Positions 25,814 through 37,030 of a stretch of DNA of 64,000 bases are shown piece by piece (position 1 is the stretch's first letter; every line of letters begins with the position of its first letter). Below the pieces are notes generated by a model. That model was not told the origin of the DNA, made no database searches, and saw only the letters and a program-made list of their open reading frames with translations. The position numbers and the translations under genes are program-made. Source of the DNA: Rhizophagus clarus (Eukaryota > Glomeromycota > Glomeromycetes > Glomerales > Glomeraceae). The stretch spans positions 186,001 to 250,000 of the forward strand of contig BLAL01000297.1 of assembly GCA_015698045.1 (NCBI GenBank), in the 5' to 3' direction.

Positions 25814-26722
25814 CTATGTAGTAAACTTTTTTAAAATCTCGTGATCCATCCAAACGTTATCACGTTTTTCCACAAAAACATTTGAATTTTTATTTTCTAA
25901 AGAATCCAATTCGCTACAAATTTGATCAAATTTTGTTAAAACTTTATTTCTTAAATAATTTTTAGTAATTAAAAAATCAAATTTTTGATCGGGAAAGGAA
26001 TTAGCTAAAAGTTCAAAGAATTCCACATCAATATTATTCTCTTCATGATATTGTAATTTAAGTTTTCTCAAGGAAGAAAGATGATTCGGAGAGAATAATT
26101 CAGCAACCCCAAATCCAGTTATCTTCCAACATTCAGTTAAATCCAATTCAATCAATGATGAAGGTGAACTATTATTGTTTTGATCCGATAAAGTTGAAAC
26201 GATTAATAATAAAAACTGGTCCGATATATTTGCCGCACATATAGAAAGTTGTTTTACATTTAATAAATTTGATAAACAAGGGTTTAATAGTTTATCATTA
26301 AGAAGTGTAACACTTGATTCGAAAGTACGAGGACCCCACAATGTAAATTTTTCCAAAGTTTTAGCATGTTTTTTGGTTAATTCGAAAAGAAAATCTTCAT
26401 CCAAATTATGACATTTCAACAAGGCAATGTGATTTAGATCTTTTGTATGTTCAAGTAACACTAATTTATCGGAAGAAGAAATATTAATTGAAAATAATAT
26501 TAATTCTTTACAATTCGAAGATTGTTTTTGAAATAAATTGTATTTAAGGAAATGTGACCAAATGGAAGATGTATTTATACTAATCCGACGGTAAAGAAGT
26601 GCAAGGGCGTATATTGACCAAGTTTTACATACAGTTGATGCGACTGATAACTGGGAATTTGTTAAATGTTCAAATATCGCAGTATAAGTTTTTTCAGACA
26701 ACGAGATAGCGTCCAAGACCAT
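25814..26722 (-). CDS. F-box/LRR protein (FBXL-like, single exon)
   Basis: 302 residues when started at the ATG at 26722 (MVLDAISLSEKTYTAIFEHL). The longer upstream frame is only translated poly-T/poly-A and was not used. Residues ~8-50 form an F-box (IFEHLTNSQLSVASTVCKTW, then LALLYRRI). The rest has LRR-like segments: LLNVKQLSICAANISDQFL, LIELDLTECWKITGFGVAEL and LSSLRKLKL, of the cysteine-containing type found in FBXL proteins. It probably acts as a substrate receptor for an SCF ubiquitin ligase. It differs from the F-box gene at 13.4 kb in LRR type and lacks the acidic tract, so the two are not recent duplicates. It is intact as read, flanked on both sides by homopolymer DNA. Confidence 0.8.
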   Translation of the reverse strand: MVLDAISLSEKTYTAIFEHLTNSQLSVASTVCKTWSIYALALLYRRISINTSSIWSHFLKYNLFQKQSSNCKELILFSINISSSDKLVLLEHTKDLNHIALLKCHNLDEDFLFELTKKHAKTLEKFTLWGPRTFESSVTLLNDKLLNPCLSNLLNVKQLSICAANISDQFLLLIVSTLSDQNNNSSPSSLIELDLTECWKITGFGVAELFSPNHLSSLRKLKLQYHEENNIDVEFFELLANSFPDQKFDFLITKNYLRNKVLTKFDQICSELDSLENKNSNVFVEKRDNVWMDHEILKKFTT

Positions 26723-29700
26723 AACTAGTAAGTAAAAAAAAAAAAAAATTAAAAAAAAGTGTTTTTTTTGCGGAAAAAAAAAAAAAAAAATTATTTTATT
26801 GGTCGGGTTCGCCTTTTTTTTTTTTTTTTTTTTTTTATAAGACGAAAAATGAAAAAAAAAACGTACAAAATAAAAAATTTTTTTATTGTGTGTGAAAAAA
26901 AAGGAGAGAAAAAAAAAATCAGACAATGGTTTTTAATGAAGTTATTGTTTTTCTAGGGAAAAAAATTGGTGTTGAAATAGAAAAAATGGAAGTAATTAAG
27001 CTCCAATAATATAATGATTTTCGGGATTTCAATTTTTTTCCGTACAATAAAAAAAAAAAAATATATGTATACATATATATATATATAAGGCACTTAAAAT
27101 AATTATTTATTGTTATTATTGTTTTATTATTGTTATTGTTGATAATAAAGTTTGATATAACTGATAGATAATGAATCAAGTAAAAAAGAAAAAATATATA
27201 TATATACGCATATATATACCAGTATATATAATAATTTTTTTTTAGGCGGATGAAAATCTAGGTTAAAATGTAACCTAACGAGTTTACCTTAAATGATATC
27301 ATAAACGGAATTAAATTTATTGGTTTCTTTCATTTAAACTGGCATAATAAAATGGTAACACAATTAAAATAATTTTTTTATAAAAAAAAAAAAAATGTTT
27401 GTTTTAAAATTATTTATTTATAAAATATAATGCGTGAATACGTAATTAATAACAATCAAACGCGCGAACTACTGTAATAAAAGATTACAAGTTACACACT
27501 GATGTCATTGTACTTTTAAAATAGAAAAAAAAATTATTGATTTTTTTTTTTTCTACTTGATGCTCGCATTTTTTTTTTTTTGTGTTGCATTTTACATGTA
27601 AAAATGGTGCAAGTAAATAATTTGTATGTAATAGTTTTATATCTTAACTTGTTAATTAAAAAGAACTTGTAGATCTTGTTTAATGGGGGTGAAATTTTTT
27701 TTTTTTTTAGAATATTCTTTTTTGTCGATAAATTAAGATGAGCAAAGGTATCGTTTAAAAGTGAGGGGGGAGGGAAAGAATTTTTTTTTTTTTTTTTTTT
27801 TTTTTCAGGAAAAAAAACTTTTTATCTTTATTTTTTTTATAATAAAAAACATATATTATTTGTTAATCCAATAGATGATAATGATAAATAAATGCGCGAA
27901 CATTTTCACGGAGATTAGTTTCATTTGTCCCTGCCTAAAACAGCCAATCGAATATTGTAATAAAACACGATCAATCATCATCGACACAATCCATACGAAT
28001 AAATTCGGTCTAATACAAAAATAGTCGGTCATATAAATATTATAATATATATATATATATATATTATGTATACAGTATATATATATAGGTATTGTGTTTC
28101 AAAAAAATGAATTAATGAATATATACATGATTTTTGTTTTACGATTTTTTTTTTCTTTTTCTTCTTTTCTTTCAAAAAAGAGATGTTAAACGCGGATCGT
28201 ACGCCCAGCGTGAATATGCTATTTGCTGCGCGAAACCACAAATTTCTTGTAGATCGTTGTTCATTATTGTAAATCATTCATGTGTAACTTAACACTAGAC
28301 ACGCACAAATTTATAATAATACACGGTTACAGAAATAAATACCGACTTTTTTTTTTTAACCGGAAATAGCTTAACTTGGAAATATGGCAAAGCGTGAAAG
28401 GTGTGAAAGAGGGGAGAAAGAAAGTGTGAGAACCAATCAATTATAAATTATTGAATAGGATTTTTAGCGTTTCATTGACTATAGAGGAAGTTCGGAATAC
28501 GGAATTTTTTAAAATAAAGTATTAGAAACCTATAAAGTCAATCTCAATAGCCTAATTTCTTTATATAGGTTTTCTTCACGTGCCGCAGTTTATCAATTGC
28601 GTCATCACGAGATTTATGATGTATTCGACCATCCTTACCAAATTTCAAGAATTGTGAAACAGAGCGGTCTAGACAATTTTTTTACAGAATGCATGTTAAA
28701 AAAAAGAAAAAATTTTTCACGCGAGAAGGGATCGTTGCGCGATATGTAACGATTAATAATACAAGGCATTCCACGTGATTCAATTTCTGGATCGTACTCG
28801 TTCAAGTTATTTTCAACTGCCTGCTATGGTTGATCAATTTTCGCCCATCACATATTTATTTTGGTTGTCAGGTAGATTTGTTTATTAAAATGATGTAAGA
28901 AATCCCATCTTGATAATGTGTTACAATAACAAAACGCAATGAATAAATTACTTTCCAATTGATGTATGTAGTTTATCCGTCAAAATGATCTAGTCTAGTT
29001 CTTGTTTCGTTTAAAAAAAAAAAAAAATTCTAACATGTTCTTTTTTATTCTTTAAATCACATCTAAAATAGAAGGAATTCATTGATTTCACCACGTTATT
29101 TTATATTTCCTTAAATTTTTTTTTTTGATAATCTAAAAAATTGGTGGAAATGAAATTGCATAAATGGGAGTAAGATTTTTTTTGATAACGATATCTTTTT
29201 TTTGCATTTTTATTTTTATTTTTTATTTTTATTTTACATTTTTTTTTTTTTTTTGTCATTCGTAAACAATTAAATATAACATCATTGAAGTTTTATGACC
29301 GGATAAATTTACGGAATATAAAAAAAAAAATAAATATATGAATGATAAGTTTGTTTTTGTCGGAATAGCCGTAATTAGAATAAAAAAAAAAATTGGGAAT
29401 GGAAGTGAATGAAAGTGAATGAATAATTTAAATCTAGGGAAATTGATCATCTAAGAATATAAAAAGTTAGAATCATTTTTAATTAAGGTAATGATTTATT
29501 GATACCCCATTTCATTTATAAATCGAAAAAAAAAAAAATTTTTTTTTTTTTCATTTTATCTTTTTTTTTGTTTTTTTTTGTGAACGGACGACTTCTTTAG
29601 AATTCAGAATAAGAAAAAAGAAAAAAGATGTGATTTTTTTTTTTTTTTTTTTGAAAGAACGTTAAAGAATATTTTTTTTTTTATCGATAAGGTATTATTA

Positions 29701-31600
29701 TTTATTTTATTATATCATAATATAAAAAACAAAGTTTATGATGACGAAAAATACAAAAAAAAAATACCAAAAATGGATATGAATATTGGATAATGATTTT
29801 AATTTCACTCAAAACCTGAAACTTTAATAATCTTTTAAGTTCCTCTTAAAAATGATCTAGATTTTCATTATTTATATTTTGTTTTACGTAAAACATTTTA
29901 TAGGAAACATTATTGTACCAGGATTTTTAACATGACAATCGTAGGTGATTAATTTCTTTCGTATTACATTATTCGTCAACCAATTTATCTCCCCCCTTTT
30001 CATTTATTATACTTTTTTAGATTAAATAAAAGAAATAAGATCAAGATTTATTACGTATACATACATACATACAGTAAAGTGGGATGATATACGTGAACGC
30101 CCTTTTTCGATGATATTGGATGATAATAAGCCCTTTTAGAAAACCTGTTTTTCAGGTTCTTTTATTTTGTTCGTACCTAGTAAACAGATGACGCTCCTGA
30201 AATAGGTTTAAAAGGGTTTAAAGGAAAAAAAAAAAAAATTGGTAACTGAAATATGTAATATAATATATATATATAATAAATTTTTAAAATAAAATTTTTT
30301 TTTCAATTTACAAATTTAATCGTCGGATATACTAAACAACCATAAAGATAAAGTGTAATTGCTGATCCTTGATCATTTGATTTCATTTATTATATAAGGT
30401 TGTCTTACGATTATTATATCGATTATTAATTATGTCGATAAGAGGAATGTACTGTACTGTACACTTTTTAATGTCCATTTAATACCATTTAATAATGTAT
30501 TATTTAGTATGATTCCATTGATTCCCTATCAACTGCATCCCCCCTTAATTAATTAGACCGTTTATCTTCTTTACGTTAGTAATGCATTTTCGACTAACTG
30601 TGTCACATTTTTTTATTAACTAGTGGTACAATAATTCAGATCGGATTATGAATGACAATACTCCGATAAGGAATGTTCTATCGGATATAAACGTTATGAA
30701 AGTTGTCCGTTAAATGATTTTGCTAAATAAGCCACTGCTTTGTGGCTTTTTCAGCCTAATATGTAATGTTTACAAAATAATAAAAAAACACGACGTTTTT
30801 TTTTTTTTTTTTTGTTATGAAAGTTCGTTTATTACGTTTCACTTACTAACAAATTACTAAGCACAAGTTTTTGTTCGATCGATCCATACTAATTTTAGTG
30901 TTGATAGTCCTTTCTTTATTGTTATATGTTGACCTACGTAACTACGTAAACTGTTGTAATACAATAATACATAACATTCTTTTTTTTAGAAATTTATTAA
31001 ATCAATTGGTTCTTTCATAAAGATTTGTGAAATTTTGAAAAAAAAAAAAAAAAAAAAAAAAAATTATTTTTGAAAGATATAGAATATAGATTAGATGAAT
31101 TTTTTTTCTTTCTTTTCTTTTCTTTGTTGTTAAACAGATTATATTCTTTCTTAATTAGGAATTAAATTAATTGCCGTTAATAAAAATCATTTCAAATTAA
31201 CGATATTTTTTTTTTTTGGTAATGAACTACTATTATCGTAAGAGATTCTCGGTTTTAGGGTGATCATCAAAAAATTCTCTAATCTGGTAAAATCTGGCCT
31301 AAATTATTATTAACTAATTTGGTTAACTTACGTTTAACTCATCATCTAACTTGTAAAATCAAAAAAAAATAAAAAAAAAAACTGATCGTTTGAAATGATA
31401 ATCTCAACGTTTCGCTCAGCTATATTTCGCAGTAAATGTTTTTATGATGGTATATTGTTTTTTTTTTACACAGCCCATGATTTCGTTTAAGCCATGTTAC
31501 TTTTTTTTTTTTATAAACGTCATATTTAAAAATGTCTATATAAATAAGTTTCATTGACATCTCTTTCCTTAAAATACATTACATTGATTAACACTGTGTT
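26723..31600. other. Long gene-free, homopolymer-rich stretch
   Basis: Nearly 5 kb with no supported gene. It contains very many poly-A and poly-T runs of 10-28 nt (for example 26815-26836, 27781-27805 and 31040-31063), TA microsatellites (27060-27090, 27195-27230, 28045-28090, 30255-30275) and a TTTTC/TTCTT tract near 31103-31125. Short frames here translate to Lys/Phe runs and are shadows of low complexity. A hairpin-like AGCCAC/GTGGCT lies near 30731. Confidence 0.6.
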
Positions 31601-33613
31601 ACTTTTTGAAAAATATATATCCATTATGTGTCAAGATTAACAGAGTTACCGATGAATTGCAAGAGTTATAACAAGAACGTGTAAAAGATCTTAAAGAATA
31701 TTTTGTGAGTAGTGATAATTATGAAGAAATAAACGAGTTATTAGATCCAATCTATGGACCAAGAGTCAGCATAGGACTTAATGTAATACCAACGTAGATA
31801 GCCTATCACGTATCGAGCAAGAATCGATACTATTTTCAGATTAACATATTCAGAACGCTAAAGGTACGGACGTCGACGATTAATCGTAAAGCTTTACATT
31901 AACCATCATTGAAAACTTCGCTATTTCCTTCTTGACATTATACCCTTCACTGTTAGTCATCTACAAATTGGAAAATGGTTATTGACTTAACGTAACTATG
32001 GAGTGTTGTTGACCATCAATTATTTTCAGAAATATAATTGTGGTGAAATGTCATGAATGATGCAAGTCTTTATACCAGAAAATTGGCAATGAATTTATGA
32101 ATTTATACCCTGAACCGTGTTACTCAAAGAATGTCCAGTAGAGATTTTAAAATTCTCAACGTACCAAAACGAAATCCCAAATCATATCAAGCTTTTACGT
32201 CCCAACTAACATATACTTTTTCTAATATTAATGATTTTAATCATTAGAAAATATAGATCTATACATTAACTTTTGATATACTCGATTACTACACAAAAAT
32301 ATTTATTTTAATGCATTGAAAAGTGGGAAAGCTAAAATTACTGATAATCAGGTTGGAATTTTGGATCCTGATGGTGTATTAAGTTTTTTACAAAGGATAT
32401 CAAATTGCTTAATGACATCTCTTTAATACAACACTTTCTTTATGACGTTATTTATATGTCAAGTGACACGAAGTGAACTTATTTAATGCTGCATACTCGT
32501 TAATCTAGTAATGGATTCTAAGAATAATACCTCAAATTAAACCTAACTTTTAAAAAAAAAATATTTGGGCGTATAACAGTGAATAAAATACTGTTAAATG
32601 ATTTTAATTGTATTTGGCCAATAATAACTTAATTTTATTACATTTGGTTTATAGATTTGCACTTATTTAAAAGTGATAGCAACAAATCCATATATTGTAA
32701 ATAAATAGGCCATTTAATGAACGAGGACTTAACAACATTAAAAATAACAATAGTTTGATTTATAATATGAAAGGAAAAGAAATATCCCATCATAAGCATA
32801 AGATTTTCTAGCAATTACAAAAAAAATAGGATACAATCTAAAATACTTTAAAATTAGTGTTTCACCTCGTGTTTTAATTAAAACTATTGTAAAAGTGGAG
32901 AACGAACCAGATTTACTGTTCTGATTTTCTCCAAAACAATCATTCGAATTTGCTACAGTCTATGAAATCAAAGTTACTTCATGCACATCTAGACACTCTG
33001 TTTCCCATATCTGAACTGATTTCAAATTCAGAATATTCTTAATAACACAATATCACCATAGATACTGAAAAATGCATCAACTATCAGATGAATATGACAC
33101 TAAAGAGCGTACACGATTGACGGAAAATGTAAAATGATCACAATCTCTTTCCTTAAAATACATTATATACACTTTATTTTCTTTGTTTAACACAGATAAC
33201 ATCTTATTTAAAGAAGTTGCACAAAGTTTTCATGATATTTACTCGTTGATTTCAAATCAATAAATCAATAGAAGAAATAAATTCATTGATCCAAAAGTGA
33301 TTATAGTTACTAACTAAAAAGACTTATGTACGGCTATAATTTAGATTAATTAATGTAATAACCTAGGAAACAATGATATATTCAAAAATAATATTTGAAT
33401 TAAGATATAGAAATGTTAAGAAAAATGAAAAAATAAATGCACACAGCGGTCAATGCAATGGAAGCTTTAATTCCTTTTAAACCCCAAGTCAGCTTACAAA
33501 AGAAGCTCTGACAACGCAACTAATGAAGCGGACCTATTCAATGCATTTACTAGACATATTTAAGAGCTCACATTGTGGATTAAACCAGTTAATAAGATAG
33601 AGGAGATACGAAT
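31601..33613. other. Decayed coding debris, unassigned
   Basis: Plus-strand readings give broken coding-like fragments, for example near 31680-31790 (ERVKDLKEYFVSSDNYEEIN), 32040-32210 and 32320-32410 (SGKAKITDNQVGILDPDG), each ended by stops. I do not recognise the families. Given the Helitron and LINE remains downstream they are probably transposon-derived, but that is inference. Confidence 0.4.
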
Positions 33614-33801
33614 AAAATATTCGCAAATCATCGAGAGCTCCTCTTCCACCTTCTTCTGAAAAATCAATATATGTCGTAAATACACCTCCTAGAAGACATC
33701 GTAAAAAGAATCACATTAACTACCGAATCCCTAGATCAACCTCTGTTTCCTCATTCATAATTCTACTTTTTCTTCTCCTCATATTCCTAATCCTTTACTG
33801 G
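33614..33801 (+). pseudogene. Exon-like fragment with a hydrophobic segment
   Basis: An open stretch of about 63 codons begins after a stop at 33611-33613 and ends at a good splice-donor sequence (GTAAGC at 33802). It encodes a basic Ser/Pro/Arg region (KSSRAPLPPSSEKS, then PPRRHRKKNHINYRIPRST) followed by a strongly hydrophobic segment (SFIILLFLLLIFLILYW) that would be a transmembrane helix. A positively charged tail before one helix is typical of small type II or nuclear-envelope proteins. No partner exon was found, so it may be an orphan exon. The family is not recognised. Confidence 0.35.
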
Positions 33802-33941
33802 GTAAGCTAATTTTTTTTGAAATATCATGAAAATATTCTTAAAGAAGGTTCAACTCCCTATAGAAGATGATTGCAGATGACTTGAATGATGATTGGAAAA
33901 AATATTATTATAGTAAAACAAAAAAGAAGAAAATATTATAT

Positions 33942-34140
33942 TAAAACATTGTGAATACAAATATGTAGATTTTCCACTTAACTATACTTGGAATGTATCT
34001 AACCACGAATAGACTCCTTGAAAAACTGCAACAGGAGTGATTGGAAGGCTTTATATGGTTCAACCTTCAGAAGGTGAAAGGTATTATTTGCGAATCTACT
34101 AACATATTAAAATGTTATTAGGTCAAATAGTAATAAACTT
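33942..34140 (+). pseudogene. Helitron helicase relic
   Basis: One frame reads KHCEYKYVDFPLNYTWN and, after two stops, GVIGRLYMVQPSEGERYYLR followed by HIKMLLG. This matches the conserved segment just before the PIF1-type helicase of Helitron replicators (the YxDFPxxYTWN ... GRIYxVxPxxGERYYLRxLLxxVKG pattern). Two in-frame stops (34006-34008 and 34015-34017) and the absence of Rep and helicase motifs nearby show a decayed fragment. Helitrons leave no target duplication, so borders cannot be set from this sequence. Confidence 0.7.
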
Positions 34141-35570
34141 GATAATTTATAAGGAGATTTCATATGTAACTAATGCAAAAAGTACTTGTTCTAGATATAT
34201 ATATGACAAATATTTCCTGGACTAAAAGATTTGCAATAGTCTTTCAATTATGCACTCTAATTCATGTAAGATTTGATATTTTTGCAAGATAATTAGAAAT
34301 ACTATGAACAATTACATAGAGGGAGTGTCCATTAGTTCTCATTTTATTGAGTTAAATATCACCTTATGCAAAACATTGATAATATAATATTATTTATGAG
34401 TGTATATATGCATACTCTATAATGTAATCATCAGAGTGTTCATCTAATGGCAGCATCAATTAGCTCAAGTTTCTTACGATAGCATCAACAAAACCTTTAG
34501 TGTCGAGTTCATGAAGAACTTCCACAACTTCAATCTTTTCAACAGGGAACCTCAAACTAATATAACCGTCTCATACATATAACAGATATGCATTATGCAT
34601 ATAATGTAATATGAAGTGGATAATATAGTTGAAAATATAATTATATTAATATAGAGATTATGAATCTTTATGATCGTAGGAGCTCTTTCTGATGATCATC
34701 AGTCCAAAAATTTTAGGCAGATTACAAAAGGAACGAGGTAACTAAAGTTGGATGATCAACATAAAAACATCAATGAATCTTATCCTAACTCTATTGATGT
34801 TTTTTTGGCTATTTTTTAATATTTTTTTGTTTACTAAAAGTGTTAGATTGGTTAAATGTAGATGAATGGAGAAACATGCATGGTACAATTAATGAATTAG
34901 TCAAGTAATCAAATAATCAAGCATATCGATAGAAGATTATTTAAGAGGGATTAATTTTACCCTATTTCTACTAGGATAATTTTAAAAGTATTAGAAGTAT
35001 GTTTTATTAAAAAACACCATTAATAATAACATTGTGAATAATAACAAACAAATGAAATGGAAAAAGTTTGTTGTTTTCTTTTCCATTTCAAAAAAAAAGA
35101 CTTATTTCAAGAAAACTGCTGTTTCCACTTCTGCTTCTACTTCTGCCTCAAAGATAAAAACTTACAGTTTGAAGGTCACAAGGGGTAAAGTATCAAAAAA
35201 AAAAAAGAAACAATAACTGTTTACATTACAAAACCAGAGTAACTGTATTCAGAATTTTCAACCACATGTTTTTAATACCTACTAGCTAAACATTTATCCT
35301 ATTACTTTACTGAAATCATTAAGGAAATGTATTAAAATAATCATAAATTAATATAGTTATTATTATATCAAAATGTAAGACGTATTACAAATAATGAAAT
35401 TATTTTAAAGAATTAATAATCAGAGCACATGATAGAGTCAATATGTTCATATTAGAAAAGATAATGAAATTCCAGATCCTTTAGAGAATTAATTCTGAAT
35501 TATTTAAGAAAGAAATACAGGGATAATTATTGATACCACCCATATGGAAAATCAATCAAAGAAAAAAACA
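34141..35570. other. AT-rich DNA without a supported gene
   Basis: No recognisable coding sequence. The open frame at 35034-35216 is Lys/Ser/Thr-rich low complexity with no motif. It may be more repeat debris. Confidence 0.5.
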
Positions 35571-37030
35571 CCAGTATTATAATTACTCACATTGCTAAAA
35601 GTAAAAGTATTAATAGCAGAATCAGTTACTTATTTTACTTTCACTCAAAACAAGTCTGATAATTCTATAGAAGTAATACCAACCTAGATATAGACAATAT
35701 AAACGTTATTTTTTATTTTAAGGAAGCTACATTCTGCTTAAACTTTTAGTTAGCAGATATTGGCAATGAATAAAAAAAATTATACGCAGCATTCTGATAG
35801 TGCTATGCATATAATCAAATGCCTGAAAATATATTCAATTAAAAGAGAAATGAAGTTATAATAGTTAATACAGGCTTACAATTTCATTTAAAGTGGTAAC
35901 AACATAGCATTTAAAAAAGATGATCTTATTCTTTTATCCTAATACAAAACCAAAGGAGTGGAAATATAATTTATGAATATTGAGAAAGCAATTATTTATA
36001 ATTGATCAAATGATATCATAGTAAAATATAATGAAACCATTTATTTATTTATACCAATCATCCAACAAAGAGCTAATCAAAATGGTGAGGCCATAAAAGT
36101 AGTAATCATTACCTAGAAGAAATTTACCTGTAGTATTATTACTCACATTACTAAAAAGTAAAAGTATTAATGGCAAGATCAGTTATTTCTTTTACTTTCA
36201 CACAAAATGGGTTCGCTAATTCTATAGGAGTAACACTAACCTTGATATAGGTGTTATAAACATTATTTTTTTATTCTAAGGAAGCCACATTCTGCTTAAA
36301 CTTGTAGTTAGCGTATGTTGGCAATGAATAAAAAAATATATACATAGTACTCTAATAGTGCTATGCATTTAATCATATGCCTGAAAATACATTATTGTGT
36401 ATATTAACCAAAAAAAGATGGAGTTATAATTAATTGATACAACTTACAACATAATCATCTAGATGGACTAGATGGAATGAATACCTTATTTGGACAAGAT
36501 GAAGAAATAACAGGAGAAGAAAGTGGTTCGGTAGAAAATATGGGAGGAGATGTAGTGGAGATGGAAATGGATGAAGAAGGTATTATATAAAATAGTAACA
36601 TTTATTCTATTCCAAAACCAAAGAAGTAAAAATAATTTATTAATTTCAAAGAAAGCAGTTATTTATAATTAATTAATTGAACCATTTAAATAATTATGAC
36701 AAAAACTAGCTTTATTATAACTAGGCATGGAAATAGTATTTATCTCCTTAGAGTTCTAAAAAAAATACCAGTAGTATGCTGAAAGTAAAAGTATTAATAG
36801 CAGAATCAGTTACTTCTTTTACTTTCACACAAAACAGGTCTGCTAATTCTATAGAAGCAATACCAATATAAATATAAATATTAAAACTATTATTTTTTAT
36901 TCTAAGAAAGCCACATTCTGCTTAAACTTTTAGTTAACAGGTGTTGGCAGTGAATAAAAAAACATATATACAGCACTCTAATAGTGCTGTACATTTAATC
37001 ATATGCCTGAAAATATATCATTGTGTGTAT
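35571..37030. repeat. Diverged tandem repeat, ~560-630 bp unit, about 2.5 copies
   Basis: A ~250-bp block starting AAAGTAAAAGTATTAATAGC recurs at about 35,596-35,835, 36,155-36,390 and 36,783-37,025, each with ACATTCTGCTTAAACTT and an imperfect palindrome around TAGTGCTATGCAT. The sequence between blocks also repeats (compare 35,930-36,020 with 36,605-36,690, sharing CCAAAACCAAAG and GCAGTTATTTATAATT), so whole units are tandem. Copies differ by substitutions and small indels. The second unit has an extra ~130 bp annotated separately. Confidence 0.8.
36455..36587 (+). other. Exon-like acidic segment unique to one repeat unit
   Basis: Within the second tandem unit there is a stretch absent from the first. 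It is open in one frame and encodes HLDGLDGMNTLFGQDEEITG, then SGSVENMGGDVVEMEMDEEG, a strongly acidic peptide. It is bordered by an acceptor-like ATCATCTAG and a donor-like GAAG|GTATTA. Either an exon was captured into the repeat, or the other units lost it. No function can be assigned. Confidence 0.4.

Noticed and set aside
26723-26926. N-terminal extension of the F-box gene at 25.8-26.7 kb
   Set aside because: It translates to Phe and Lys runs from poly-T/poly-A DNA; the F-box begins right after the ATG at 26722.
30725-30765. Hairpin followed by T-run as a transcription terminator
   Set aside because: Such terminators are bacterial; arms are only 6 bp and T-runs are everywhere in this segment.
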